A DNA stretch of 64,000 nucleotides from Asparagopsis taxiformis (Eukaryota; Rhodophyta; Florideophyceae; Bonnemaisoniales; Bonnemaisoniaceae), in NCBI GenBank assembly GCA_030407315.1, contig JALQPE010002746.1, positions 1-64,000 on the forward strand. The letters run 5' to 3'. The notes beneath the pieces were generated by a model that worked only from the letters and a program-made list of their open reading frames with translations, was not told the origin of the DNA and made no database searches. This document shows, one piece after another, positions 43,013-55,000 of this stretch (its first letter is position 1; the number at the start of each line of letters is the position of its first letter). The translations under genes were made by a program, and so were the position numbers.

Positions 43013-44120
43013 ATTCCTGGAGACATACTCAGGAAGGAATAGGGACTCCCTGGAATAAGTTTGGGTACAACAGCTGATTGTGCAGAACAGGCGTCTAATT
43101 TTTGATGTGCAGGAGGTTCTGAAGCTGTCTCTCTGAGCAAATATACAAACTCATGATGTCGCTTCTGTGAGCATTGCCGACAATGTCTGTGAGGTCATAG
43201 AGTTTCTCAGGTTTTCCAGCCAGATGGATCTTCCTGTTGGCTGGCTTATTCCTATACTGAAAGAAGTGAGCTATTTTCTGCCGTCGGACAGAAACAGTTC
43301 GGAAAACTCGTATAGGCAGTACATCAACATCGAAGAGACCAAGTAGTGGCTGGTGAACCTGACCACTCTCTATTCATCCAGAAACAAGAGTACAATGATA
43401 AGCACAGAGGTGCGTTATAATTACAAATTAGAGATGGCATCATGTTACAGATATCGGTTCTTCTTGTTGAAAACAAATTTTATCCGTTCGATCATATTTC
43501 TTATATTGAAACATGTCACCCGACGATTCCACCAGTCTAGATCGGCCCCATTGAGTTCCATTGACAAGAGACCTGGTCTGTACTAAGCATCCGCGGGTAA
43601 ACTGAAGGGCCATGCAAGTATCTGGGGACAATGGATTCGGACCATTGGTGGTCCTGGTCCAAGTTGAAAGTCCAACGCCCTTTTCCTGGACCGAGATCAA
43701 TCATTTACACTATTTGAAGGGCTGCCATGTTTGGTATCAGTGGAACAGAATAGCACATAAAGGAAGTAAAATGGTGGTGTTGATAAAATATCGCTGTTTC
43801 AAATTCATATAATGCAAAAGCATGCGCATATCTAGGTTCATTCAGTGCTCAAGCGATAGTAAATATGCTAGGAGAGAACACTAACATATTACAAATTTCG
43901 TGGTAACGCTTCCAGCCATTGCAAATTATGTTCTCCTCATAGTATAGATTCGCCAGAACTACTCTTAAATTTATTCTGTATTGGATGGTCTCTGAAAGTC
44001 ATTCCCAGTCAATCTATCCTTTTTTCTTCACAATTACATGCAAAATTATGCTTCAATTTGTGGATTCAATGGATCGGAAATGGCTAAAAACGGCAATACA
44101 AAATACAGTGCCGATAACTC
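43013..44120. other. Stretch without recognised genes
   Basis: 43180-43450 has protein-like text in one frame (for example VCEVIEFLRFSSQMDLPVG) with stops. It may be a decayed retroelement gene, but I cannot name it. Confidence 0.3.
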
Positions 44121-44124
44121 CGTT

Positions 44125-44575
44125 TGTCGCAAAATGGCTTTCTGCCGATCGATATGCTGAAATAGACTGGAATGGACAAAACATTTCCAAATTCAAGACT
44201 TTACTGGCTGGTAGAAAATGGCTAGAATGTATTTAAGCATAGTATCACGTCTTGACTGCAGAAGGAGGTCGAACAACGAACAGAACTACTAGCACAACCA
44301 ACTAAACATAGCAATTCTGCTAACAATCTGGAGACAGAGCGGACAAGGCTGCAACCCGAAGACTACCAATCTGTAGATCCCGGAAGCGCGTCGCGCAAGC
44401 CGATGCATCACAGTGGATAACAATACGGGAATCAGTAACCCCATTGAACAGCCAGCCGGACCTCGGAACGCTTGTCAAATTGCGGCTACTGCGCATCTCG
44501 AGACGACCACTCCTCGCCTGACCTTGGCGTGACTGTAACGGAGAGAGATACACTATCAATCACTAATGACAAATT
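44125..44575 (+). repeat. Dispersed repeat C, copy 2
   Basis: Partner of 37440-37945. It lacks the double-palindrome insertion and so shows the ancestral junction at 44461-44470. Confidence 0.75.
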
Positions 44576-44839
44576 ACACAATAAGAAAATTCTGAAGAGC
44601 AAATCTCATAATCTACTCTCCCACTAGGCAAATTACAAAGTGCTACTTTGTGCAATACAAATTCTACTGTCTTGTCATTCTATACGTTCCATGTACGGCA
44701 CGCTAGGTTCTATATTTCCTTGAGCAGTGCAACTCGACTGGCAACCAGTGCACATTGCGGGTTTAGTAGCGAATGTAGGACCATCTCGGTTTGCGGTCGC
44801 AAAGAGTTCTTGAGTCCGCTGCCTGGTTACGGCGTGTCT

Positions 44840-45110
44840 AGAAGGCTCGCGTAATCGAATCTACGACTCGCAATTCGCTCGATCACGGTAGCGGTCATGC
44901 GTCCCGAAGGCCGAAGCGCACAGGGGACAGTTGAAACAAGGGATTCGCAGGGCCTGTCGGGACCCGTAACATCAAGGTGAAGTCACCGAGTACACTGGAT
45001 CACAACGCGATTCACTCAAAGTTATAAAATCCCTGACCTATTAGAGCTCCACGTAACGCACAGTATCGCGACACGACGCAATACGACGTTCGGTATGCGA
45101 AACGTCACTA
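44840..45110 (+). repeat. Dispersed repeat B, diverged copy
   Basis: Shares GGGATTCGCAGG, CCGAGTACACT, AAATCCCTGACCTA and GCACAGTATCGCG with the repeat B copies, at lower identity. Confidence 0.55.
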
Positions 45111-45112
45111 CT

Positions 45113-45740
45113 GAATTGAAAAAGGTGCCTCAGACAGTACGGTAAGACAGTACAATTTACTGTCTGAGACAGTAATGGACTGTAGTGGGAAAGTAAAAAT
45201 TGATGACACAGTTGGAGACAGTATTTTGCACTGTCTGGCAGATAGTACGGAATTCTGGATCAGACAGTAAAACCACTGTCTGCAGACATTGTCTGTGTCA
45301 GTGGATGTAGACAGTGAAAAGTAATGAATTATTCAACAGTGGAATATGATGTAATCTACTGTATTGTTGTCATATGTTCCATTACGAACCTTTCGAGAAG
45401 CTCAGGGACAGGCAATCAACAAGGCGAGTGTAGCCGGAACGTCAAGTCCGATTGTTGTTCCCTTATTCTTTATTCTCCGCTTGTGTATAGGGTGAAGTCG
45501 ATATTTACAATGTATTGGGAAGCCAGTATTGCATTCTGTCAATAAGTGCAATTCACATATAGAGTATATGATGTAAATTGTCTAGTGGTCGATTAGAAAT
45601 TAGATACGTGCCATAAATGTATGCCGTTATTGCAAAATGGGCGGTCTACCACAACTTTACAGTGTTGGCAGACAGCCTTTTGCATTGGTGGAGGCAGCAC
45701 AGCCGGATAGTGAAATACGTTGCCGGAGACATCATATTAA
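45113..45740 (+). repeat. GACAGT repeat (repeat D, copy 2, split)
   Basis: 45113-45370 matches 41093-41345. After about 290 bp of other sequence, 45661-45740 matches 41350-41405, so an insertion near 45370-45660 probably split the copy. Confidence 0.65.
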
Positions 45741-46253
45741 CATTCCAAAGAGATCTCAAAAGAATATTGAAGTATATAAGCTTCAAAAAGATAGTTTTTC
45801 GAGGTAGGAGAACAGAATTGTTCCAGAATATTGAAAATTATCTCTTTTCCCACTACTTTCGCTTGGCCTTCAGTTCTAGACTATTTTCTGTTTAGAAGAA
45901 GCCATGGAATATTATCATTATTCAGCAAGAGTTCGAATGGTTTCATAGTTTCAAATAAAATATTTTCCTCCCGTTTTCATTGCCAGGCTAATTTTTTATT
46001 GCTCCAATCTTCAGAACAATCTTAAAGAACCATTGAACCATATCGTACACTTTCTGAATCCCAAACAGTTCTCCTCTGAAATGCACTTCTGTCTGTGTCA
46101 TCTATAGATGTGTAGCAAAATTGGGTATTATTGACAATGATTGACTCAAGTAGTAAACAGACTTAAAATTCAACTGTGTTCAGTATTCCAGCTTTGAGGG
46201 ATAGGTAGCAATATGGAGTAAGCAAAATAAAAAATTATGACTGTTTCATTAGG

Positions 46254-46261
46254 TATATATA
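46254..46261 (+). promoter_or_regulatory. TATA box of the left cyclin gene
   Basis: TATATATA about 146 bp upstream of the ATG at 46407, with a perfect mirror copy in the right arm. Confidence 0.6.
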
Positions 46262-46406
46262 GCTTTCCCTTTACTCAAATCTGCCGATTGCTCTATGCAA
46301 GGACTCCAAAAAACACAACCAACTTCTAGTTTCTCTATTCTGAACTTCAGATAGCGAAACTATCACTCAGAGAAGCTTCCAGCGCTCACTTCAAAATTTC
46401 AAAAAG

Positions 46407-47213
46407 ATGGTACCGCTTTCAAACTGCCTCGAAGCACTGAAAATTATTTCTACTGCTGTTCTCAAAGCAAGAATGATTGCAGGTACGAATGCTTATATGG
46501 CTCGCACGCTTCCCCCTGATAAGAGTCTACATTTCTTCAAGAAAAGTGTGGAGAAGTATAAGTTCTGGGATGTTGAACTGTCAGATAATGACATTACGAC
46601 TATGTACACTTCATTGTCCAGTTTTAACGTATCGCTCGACATTCCTGATCCAAATGAAGCTCTGAATAGGGTTTCTGTTCACCGTCTCGTCGAGAGACTC
46701 ACATGCATCCCATCCATCTCTCCAAGCCTATTCATATTTGTCTTCATATACATGGATCGCATTCTGCAAAGGCACCCCGGAATATTCTTAAACAAATGGA
46801 ATTTTCATAATTTGACATTTGGTTGCTTCTGTATTGCTATAAAATACCACGAAGAAAGGGAATATTCTTTTCCATTCGTTTGCAATCTGGTAGAAATGAA
46901 CCAAGCAGATGCCTTGGAGACAGAGCGCAGGGTTTTTATATTGCTGAATTATGAATTTAAGGTAACTGAGCGGGAGGTGAAAGATGCAGAAATACTCCTC
47001 GCAGTGGAAGCATTGAATTCCTCGGAGAATGCTTCCTGCTACCTTACACTCCTGGAAAGCGATGTCGACAACGTTGTAACAGCCATCGACCTGTGTTCAT
47101 CGACTGATTTTACACCAGATATGAAACCAATCGGTACTAATTCAATTACCACGGAGGCAGAAGTCAATAGTGAAGAGGAAAGTGACAGTACTGGAGAAAA
47201 TATGGAAACATAG
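46407..47213 (+). CDS. Pho80/P-type cyclin, left arm copy
   Basis: 268 aa, intronless, ATG in a good context (AAAAAGATGG). The cyclin box spans about 65-185: VHRLVERLTC, then FIFVFIYMDRIL (helix 2 with the conserved Y-x-D-R), NKWNFHNLTFGCFCIAIKYHE (the N-x-H/R-x-L-x3-x-x-A-x-K pattern) and ALETERRVFILLNYEF (the E-x-x-F-L-x-x-L/F-x-F pattern). This is the layout of Pho80/Pcl and plant CycP/U cyclins, which activate a CDK such as Pho85 in nutrient and cell-cycle control. The N-terminus is short; the C-terminal 60 residues are acidic (NSEEESDSTGENMET) and probably disordered. An identical gene faces it in the other palindrome arm, tail to tail. Confidence 0.85.
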   Translation: MVPLSNCLEALKIISTAVLKARMIAGTNAYMARTLPPDKSLHFFKKSVEKYKFWDVELSDNDITTMYTSLSSFNVSLDIPDPNEALNRVSVHRLVERLTCIPSISPSLFIFVFIYMDRILQRHPGIFLNKWNFHNLTFGCFCIAIKYHEEREYSFPFVCNLVEMNQADALETERRVFILLNYEFKVTEREVKDAEILLAVEALNSSENASCYLTLLESDVDNVVTAIDLCSSTDFTPDMKPIGTNSITTEAEVNSEEESDSTGENMET

Positions 47214-47544
47214 AACTCAGAGTGATTAAATTTATTTTATTACTACCTTTGACGTAATATAGCCTATTGATTCTTACAAAATCAACAAATTATATCTAGA
47301 AGTAGTCCTGAAAATTAACATTGCAGTTATACCGTGAATTTCCTTCCTTATGGAGAGATTTATTTAAGTTATTGGTATGGCCTAGCTCTTTCTGGGAACA
47401 CCTCAAATGAGTATCATTGGAAGAAAACTATCGATGACGTGAAAAGTTTGGATATTATTATTCTCATATATATATTTATATATGTGGATTTTTCTAAACC
47501 TATATATATGTTATTCTCATGCATACATTTGATGAGTATCATTG

Positions 47545-47683
47545 GAAGACACATATCCATGTAAAGTGTGTGCATCAGAATAACATACATATAGTCTAGG
47601 ATAACCTATGCATATATAAATATATATATATATATTTGAGGGTAACAATATCCAAACTCTTCATATCATCCATACGTATCTTG
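47545..47683. other. Palindrome spacer
   Basis: 139 bp, AT-rich with a TATATATA run. It separates the two arms and contains the shared 3' flank of both cyclin genes. Confidence 0.85.
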
Positions 47684-48014
47684 CAATGATACTCATCAAA
47701 TGTATGCATGAGAATAACATATATATAGGTTTAGAAAAATCCACATATATAAATATATATATGAGAATAATAATATCCAAACTTTTCACGTCATCGATAG
47801 TTTTCTTCCAATGATACTCATTTGAGGTGTTCCCAGAAAGAGCTAGGCCATACCAATAACTTAAATAAATCTCTCCATAAGGAAGGAAATTCACGGTATA
47901 ACTGCAATGTTAATTTTCAGGACTACTTCTAGATATAATTTGTTGATTTTGTAAGAATCAATAGGCTATATTACGTCAAAGGTAGTAATAAAATAAATTT
48001 AATCACTCTGAGTT

Positions 48015-48821
48015 CTATGTTTCCATATTTTCTCCAGTACTGTCACTTTCCTCTTCACTATTGACTTCTGCCTCCGTGGTAATTGAATTAGTACCGATTG
48101 GTTTCATATCTGGTGTAAAATCAGTCGATGAACACAGGTCGATGGCTGTTACAACGTTGTCGACATCGCTTTCCAGGAGTGTAAGGTAGCAGGAAGCATT
48201 CTCCGAGGAATTCAATGCTTCCACTGCGAGGAGTATTTCTGCATCTTTCACCTCCCGCTCAGTTACCTTAAATTCATAATTCAGCAATATAAAAACCCTG
48301 CGCTCTGTCTCCAAGGCATCTGCTTGGTTCATTTCTACCAGATTGCAAACGAATGGAAAAGAATATTCCCTTTCTTCGTGGTATTTTATAGCAATACAGA
48401 AGCAACCAAATGTCAAATTATGAAAATTCCATTTGTTTAAGAATATTCCGGGGTGCCTTTGCAGAATGCGATCCATGTATATGAAGACAAATATGAATAG
48501 GCTTGGAGAGATGGATGGGATGCATGTGAGTCTCTCGACGAGACGGTGAACAGAAACCCTATTCAGAGCTTCATTTGGATCAGGAATGTCGAGCGATACG
48601 TTAAAACTGGACAATGAAGTGTACATAGTCGTAATGTCATTATCTGACAGTTCAACATCCCAGAACTTATACTTCTCCACACTTTTCTTGAAGAAATGTA
48701 GACTCTTATCAGGGGGAAGCGTGCGAGCCATATAAGCATTCGTACCTGCAATCATTCTTGCTTTGAGAACAGCAGTAGAAATAATTTTCAGTGCTTCGAG
48801 GCAGTTTGAAAGCGGTACCAT
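48015..48821 (-). CDS. Pho80/P-type cyclin, right arm copy
   Basis: The same 268-aa protein as the left-arm gene, residue for residue, on the opposite strand. ATG at 48821. The two genes converge, about 800 bp apart at their stops. Identity through the 3' flank, and about 490 bp of 5' flank that includes the TATA box, implies that both copies could be expressed alike. Convergent transcripts running through the centre would be complementary and could form double-stranded RNA. Either the duplication is very recent or gene conversion keeps the arms equal. Confidence 0.85.
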   Translation of the reverse strand: MVPLSNCLEALKIISTAVLKARMIAGTNAYMARTLPPDKSLHFFKKSVEKYKFWDVELSDNDITTMYTSLSSFNVSLDIPDPNEALNRVSVHRLVERLTCIPSISPSLFIFVFIYMDRILQRHPGIFLNKWNFHNLTFGCFCIAIKYHEEREYSFPFVCNLVEMNQADALETERRVFILLNYEFKVTEREVKDAEILLAVEALNSSENASCYLTLLESDVDNVVTAIDLCSSTDFTPDMKPIGTNSITTEAEVNSEEESDSTGENMET

Positions 48822-48966
48822 CTTTTTGAAATTTTGAAGTGAGCGCTGGAAGCTTCTCTGAGTGATAGTTTCGCTATCTGAAGTTCAGAATAGAGAAACT
48901 AGAAGTTGGTTGTGTTTTTTGGAGTCCTTGCATAGAGCAATCGGCAGATTTGAGTAAAGGGAAAGC

Positions 48967-48974
48967 TATATATA
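48967..48974 (-). promoter_or_regulatory. TATA box of the right cyclin gene
   Basis: Mirror of 46254-46261, about 146 bp upstream of the ATG at 48821. Confidence 0.6.
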
Positions 48975-49311
48975 CCTAATGAAACAGTCATAATTTTTTA
49001 TTTTGCTTACTCCATATTGCTACCTATCCCTCAAAGCTGGAATACTGAACACAGTTGAATTTTAAGTCTGTTTACTACTTGAGTCAATCATTGTCAATAA
49101 TACCCAATTTTGCTACACATCTATAGATGACACAGACAGAAGTGCATTTCAGAGGAGAACTGTTTGGGATTCAGAAAGTGTACGATATGGTTCAATGGTT
49201 CTTTAAGATTGTTCTGAAGATTGGAGCAATAAAAAATTAGCCTGGCAATGAAAACGGGAGGAAAATATTTTATTTGAAACTATGAAACCATTCGAACGCT
49301 TGCTGAATAAT

Positions 49312-50160
49312 CATGGCATCCGATTGCGTCTATTAGGCCAAATTTGTAGGTCAATTCAGAGTCCCCGAAGACCAAAAATATTCATTGACTCGTTTTCGAA
49401 TCAATTTCACTCATTGGAAACTCCTCTCCTACTTGTGTATCCTTGAAAACTAAATTGAATAATATGACCTTTCCTTTGCTCACAGGATTTCCTAGTATAT
49501 TCTCATGTCTCATAGTAGAATCTAAACCTTTCAGCCCCCTTGTGTGAAGGCTGAGGGGAGTATTCTCTCATCTTCATCCCTCAGCATTGATGAACTGGAA
49601 ATGAATAGAATTTATATTTTTCCACTTTCTGTTTTGGAAAGGAAATCAAAAATATTTTTTCTAGCTTGAAAGTTTCATAGTGAACAGTACTATAGGCAGT
49701 CTATGAAGAATGAAAGTAAATAATGGGTTCCCAAACAGCTATTCTCTACCTCCTCATCCATCAACGGTACTATCAGCAACGATCTTTAATCTCAAGTGCA
49801 TCTATGGAGCATTCCTTTGTCTGCATCTCTGTCTGCATCTCTGTTGGGTTACAGGATGGACACTACATACATTGGCACAATTTTCATGGGTCAATTTTAC
49901 AAACGAGCTGCAAGAGTCAAATTGAACCAAATTGTTGGACACTGCAACAGCGAAAGTCATTTATTTGGGGCCCCATATCTTTATTTATTTATTACATATG
50001 GATGGGGCACATCAGATAGTATAGAAATAGATATTCATTTCAATGACGGTTCAAAACTTGTAATTCTCGCTGAAATAACGATTTAGTCTGTTTCCACTCC
50101 AGTTTTAATCGCAATTTTACAGAATACACTAAAACTGGGAACTATGTACAATTCTGTCGA
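49312..50160. other. AT-rich stretch, no gene supported
   Basis: Overlapping short frames at 49710-50086 are mutually exclusive and match nothing I know. Confidence 0.3.
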
Positions 50161-50861
50161 GCGAGGTGAACCGGATCGCGCGGTTGAACTTGCGTTCGCG
50201 CGTCCCTCGGTCGCGATGGCTGCCGGGTGGTAAAACGGCGGAACGCGCTGGGATCGATCGAAACACGGGATCCGCAGGCCGGCGCAAGCCATGATCTCAG
50301 GGTGAGGTCACCGAGTAAACTCGAGCACAACACGATCCACACAGGGGTCGTAAATCCCTGGCCTAGTGGTGTGCGACGCAGTTCGACGGTCGGTTTACGC
50401 GATGGGCGCGTATTTACGTCGGCGATCGTGAGTAATCTGCACACAACTTCGAAACGCAATCGGGCCTCGCGACGCGCTAGACGGTTTACCCGTAGCTGCG
50501 AAAGTGCTGACTTTTTATTGGTAGGGTGCGAAGCAGAACAACCATTAGTAGCTAACCACCCAGGATAGGTTGTCCTTGCGCGGCCGGCCAGCGGCTGCTC
50601 GCTCACACGCAGAAAAAATATTTTCGGAAAAACACTTTTGTCATAAAAAACCCAAAAAGGGGAAATAAAGGGAAATTCGTAGAAATCGCTATACGTGGCA
50701 CCGGGCTCGCAATTGCACGCGCTCGCGCAGGCGTGCCGTGACACGTAATTGAATCTCCATGCGTACGCTCGCTTACTAACTAACTAAACGCGGATGCATG
50801 CAGACTCAACTCGACCTTATCGCTTCAACCCGTGTGCACGTCCTCGACCTAAATTGCACCA
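50161..50861 (+). repeat. Dispersed repeat B, copy 2
   Basis: About 700 bp, partner of 34008-34753, with a few deletions relative to it. It abuts repeat A copy 2. Confidence 0.75.
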
Positions 50862-50869
50862 CACATGTG

Positions 50870-51500
50870 CTCTAGTATTTTTGGATGTCCGCCTAGAACC
50901 GGACGTCCATGTCGTCTGGTACGTCCAATATTAATATAGCAATTGCTAGGATGATATTCAATGTTTCTAGTACCACGGATGTCCTGATGGACTTCCACCA
51001 TGTCTATGACTATCTAGTACGGGCGTCGGTCCAGAAATTCAAAATTTCGAGCCCAACAATTACTGCTGCCGTGCTCAAAATAGGCGTCCGCATCCATCAC
51101 GGCGACCACTCTCTTTTCCCCTCCCGGTCGACTCCCATTTTTTCTTTCATTTTTCCAGCTGCTCCCTCACACCCCTTCCAGTTCGTGCACATTTTCCCCG
51201 TACTGCGCCTCAAACACACCTAAAACCACTCTAGCACGTGTTTTCTGCTACCTATCCCCGCTTCCACAGTGCATACCTCCATTTCATACCTACTTTTCTG
51301 CTCTACCGTACATAATTCGTACAAACCATCGTCATAATCCCTCAGAATGAAGGGAAGAAAACCACTTCCAGCTTCCTTGACCGTACTCTCCCCTCACTAC
51401 CTCCGCAACGTATAGTTCGTTAATACTCTCCCTCCTCTACCTTCAACCCCTCTCCTTCGCCCTCTTCACCAAATTCCCCAGCAGCTCACTCTTCGAAAAC
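50870..51500 (+). repeat. Dispersed repeat A, copy 2
   Basis: Aligns with about 205-840: same GGACGTCC head, then C/T-rich sequence. It ends where repeat E begins. The long Pro-rich frame of copy 1 is not kept, which argues that it is not a gene. Confidence 0.75.
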
Positions 51501-52184
51501 TTTGTCATACGGCCTGGTGGTCCTCTCAATCTGAGCGGTGTCGCTTCCCTATTGGGTACCCACTTAAGGGATGTACCAATCACAAGGCACCAGCCAACTG
51601 GGCGTGTTTCCTGTAATTTGGACTAGCGCAAGGCTGTAAACACCCTATTCGGGCCTATCGGCCCCGGCCAAGACCCCACAAGGGACAAATTTCTAACTTA
51701 AGCTAACCAGCTGTACATTACAATGTAAGCTTAACTGGCAATAACCTCGCGGGTAGGCGAGTGCCGTTAACTGGGCTCTGGTTGGTCAATAACTGGATAT
51801 TTATTCCTAACCACTAACCCTAGCTTACAGTAGACTTAGTATAAATATGCCACTGGAATAGCCAGTAGGCACGGTTTCTAGAGTAACGTAAACTCAAGTG
51901 GAATTACGACCCACTGGTACAGTGTTCGCATATCTAGTGTTTAACCCTCTCAGGGACAACCTTAGGGTTAGCCGCCAGCTCGACGGATTACGTCACTTTG
52001 CTCCATTAATACGCACCTCGCGTGAGTGCTATAATCGCATAACCCCCTCCGGGTAGCGATACCCTCTCTCATACGAGATTACCAGCTGGGTACGTCATAA
52101 GGTTCATCTGCTCTACCATCTCCTCTACCGAGGCTCGGGACACTTGTCGGGTGGTTTGCCGCTCTAGCGTATTTTCTACCTGCT
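51501..52184 (+). repeat. Dispersed repeat E, copy 2
   Basis: Inverted partner of 42331-43012. Contains TATAAATATGCC near 51840. Confidence 0.8.
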
Positions 52185-52935
52185 ACACTCTGTGCATCCT
52201 CCACCAGCCTTTCACTGCTCCGCGGGAGCGGAAGCAATTCACCGCTCTTCCCCGCTCCCACCACCCTCCCCGATCCCCTCGCCTACGGCATCCCACGACC
52301 TCTGCGCACTCTAGACGCGCGCAAAGCGCGCCTTCAGCACTTGTTCACCGCATTCTCCGCATAGTAACGATTTACCAGTAACGATTTACCTAGGATCACT
52401 ATTAAATTTCGACTGTACTCCATGGTAGCGGAAATTCATTTCTAGCCAAAAAATCGTTTCTCTTCATAATTACATCCAAAAATCAAGTGGCAATAACCAA
52501 TTAAAAATATTCTGCAGCAGTGAACCTAATAATCTACTCGCCCACTTAACAAAGTGTAGAACTTTCATTTACGAAATACTCTAACTATGGCTCATATGGC
52601 CACACGTTGCACATTTGGATCACTCAGTGCTACTTTTCGGTGTGCAGTGAAACTAGCCCGGCAACTACTGCACATCGACTGTTCCGTAGTGTGTAGTGCA
52701 GATTTAGACCGGATAGTCTATCCACTGCGTGCACTGTACGCGAATGCAACACTACTATACAGCACCATAAAAGTTTATCCTAAGCATGGTAGAGTAGTGA
52801 ATACAGTACGTATAGGGACATACTACACTAGAATATTATGTTAGGTTGTATCGCACCTTGCAATGGTGATTGTATTACTTTGTACAAAACTGTATGCAGC
52901 ACGGTCGTCTCGGGACCTCCACGTCTCGGTTGCGA
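52185..52935. other. Stretch without recognised genes
   Basis: An 85-aa frame (52587-52844) exists but has no recognisable feature. Confidence 0.3.
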
Positions 52936-53194
52936 GCCCTATAAGAAAAGGAATATGTACCCCTGATATACTTTAGATGAACCAATGATGTACGTGATAT
53001 CTCTACTGTACCCAAGAGATACTTCGCTGATGTCCGGGAGATGAGCGTATGGACATCTCCCGTCCATCATTGGTGTATCGCTATGCGGCCATCAGCTGAA
53101 GAGCAAATGTTCCTTATCCGTACATCAGAGGAACACCACGCATGTCATAGGTACATCATGCGGCCATCTTTGGTACATCTTTAAGGCTTACTGG
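52936..53194 (+). mobile_element. 259-bp dispersed repeat, copy 2, with target duplication
   Basis: Flanked by GCGAG on both sides (52931-52935 and 53195-53199), so it inserted as a unit with a 5-bp duplication. No terminal inverted repeats, no coding region. Five bases fits an LTR-type integrase (a solo LTR of a small element) or a short non-autonomous element. Confidence 0.75.
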
Positions 53195-53496
53195 GCGAGT
53201 GCATTGCAATAGAAGCAAACAAATTTCCAGGAAAAACTTTCAATGCAGGGGCAAGTCGTTTCGGAGCTGTAGCTCTCTGGGGCGCCGGTGGGCTAGGGAA
53301 ACACTCTCCAACGATCAGCAAGCGGTTTCTGTAGGAAGATACGCCCCACCTCTAGCTCCCTACTATACCCGAGCACTGTGACGAGCCACACACTACTCTA
53401 GGAATGAGCAGCTCAACGGGTGACTCCGTTTGACACGTACGAATACAGTAGAGGATTAGGACTGAGGATCAACGTGGGAATTTGCTTTAATTAGTA

Positions 53497-53569
53497 CACG
53501 ATCTGCAGTCGTGATCCAAAGTTTGGATCACGACTGCAGATCGTGGGTTGAGACGTAGGTTGAACCTAC
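53497..53569. repeat. Double palindrome 4 (41-nt inverted middle)
   Basis: 53497-53520 is the exact reverse complement of 53522-53545 (24-bp arms, one base between). GTAGGTT at 53555-53561 is palindromic with AACCTAC at 53563-53569. The middle piece (53522-53562) is 41 nt, as in double palindrome 1. Confidence 0.9.
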
Positions 53570-53599
53570 TCCCGAGAAGAGAAACTAGAGGATCACAAG

Positions 53600-55000
53600 T
53601 CCGGGTCTACTCACAGGTAAAAATGGGGGTTACCCGTACCCCGAAAGTAGAAACTCAAAGTGTTGAAAGGGGATACAAGACACCCCTTTCCGTAAGGAGT
53701 ATCGACTAGAGGAAAAAGCGAACGAAAATCGATCAAAATTCCCAGCCCAACAACAGAACCGGAGAGGACTTCGCGCGGAGGAGCACTAGAAAATAACGGT
53801 TGACAGAGGCAAAATAGCTTTTCTGCGAGGGAATGAAGCGGAGGTGTGAGAAGAGGATCTGGGCGTCCCCGTTTTGAGAATCACCAGAATGGTTTTTCGG
53901 TGCAGCCGAGAAGCGGAGATGGGCAGCGATGAAGGGGATCAGCAGTCACCGTGCCCGAGTAGAACTGAGGGAATGCATATGCTGAGATTGATATTATATA
54001 TCCGTTTGTCCTGTTGAAGAGGGAGTTGAAAACGAAGAAGGGGCTGGAGGAGTAGATGAGATACAGCCGTCAGGGAGGCCCGAAGTTGATAGTGTTAAAC
54101 TCATCGGAGTATCTGAAACGAGAAGCGGATCCTTTCCAGTTCACTACGACTGGGATTCCAGATCACCTAGATCCCCTGAAACTACTAGAAAACGTTTCTG
54201 TGGACGGTGTGGCAGTTGATCTCATACCGTTTCGAGATGTGCTTGACTGTTTGGACTCTACGCGACCTGTAGTGCAAGTTCTGTGGGTCAATCATGTTTG
54301 GAAAAGAGTCTGAAGTGTATTCTGTGGAGAAAGCAGTCGATTGGTTGGGATCTCATTCCGATGACGCCATACGAATGAGTCTCTCAAAGAGCTGTGCTCC
54401 TTTCGATCTATACGCAAGACATCCGTGCAGTCTAATTATCTTTGCACTACTGTCTTGACTCTAATAGATATGAAGTATGTAAGAGGCAGGGGTCCATCGT
54501 TCCTCGAAATGGCGCATTAGCTCTCCAGTTGAAGGACTGTAGTATACGTGGCTAATTCGAAACAGAAAATATTTACGATTCTCGGCGGAATACGAATTTC
54601 GGCGGACTAGATTGTTGACAGAAATGCACGAGCATTGTGTCGCGTGCGCGCGCGAACGGCACACGTGAGCAGCGAACTATATGGCCCACGGCCAACAGAC
54701 CAGAGGGTCCACACGCGCGGATCACAAGTTCCTTTCCCATTCGGGGAGGTTGCGAACATTTTTACACTGTCATGTGGTGCCATCGTTTCTAAATAGGTAT
54801 TGGCATCGTGCAGGGAGGAAAAGGAGACAAGCATCGAACGGGCATCGTGCTCAGGTCAACGACTTACGTTTACATTTAACGTTTCGACCTAACGAAGTTT
54901 TTGTCTTCGTTGAGCTTTGCACTCTCTACCTACTGCCGCACGTGAGGCTGATCGCGAGCTGTGTCATTGGGCTCGATCGAGAGGGCCTCAGTGACGTACT
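53600..55000. other. Stretch without firm genes, target of the gypsy insertion
   Basis: An 85-aa plus-strand frame (54056-54313) has protein-like composition but no family I know. The gypsy element sits right after GTAC at 54997-55000. Confidence 0.3.

Larger units (their letters stand above)
45917..49311. repeat. Giant palindrome: 1628-bp inverted arms, 139-bp spacer
   Basis: 45917-47544 is the reverse complement of 47684-49311 (coordinates sum to 95228). The encoded 268-aa proteins are identical and I noticed only isolated differences at the extreme ends. The 139-bp centre (47545-47683) is AT-rich and not palindromic. Just outside, GCCATG occurs at both ends with a 10-bp indel, a short homology that may mark the inversion junction. 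Each arm carries one complete gene with its promoter. Confidence 0.95.

Noticed and set aside
47334..47894. 76-77-codon frames repeated on both strands in the palindrome centre
   Set aside because: Mirror images of each other in AT-rich 3' flank, no start context and no protein features.
54600..54720. CG-rich alternating stretch as a possible promoter or CpG island
   Set aside because: Too short, and no gene starts next to it.
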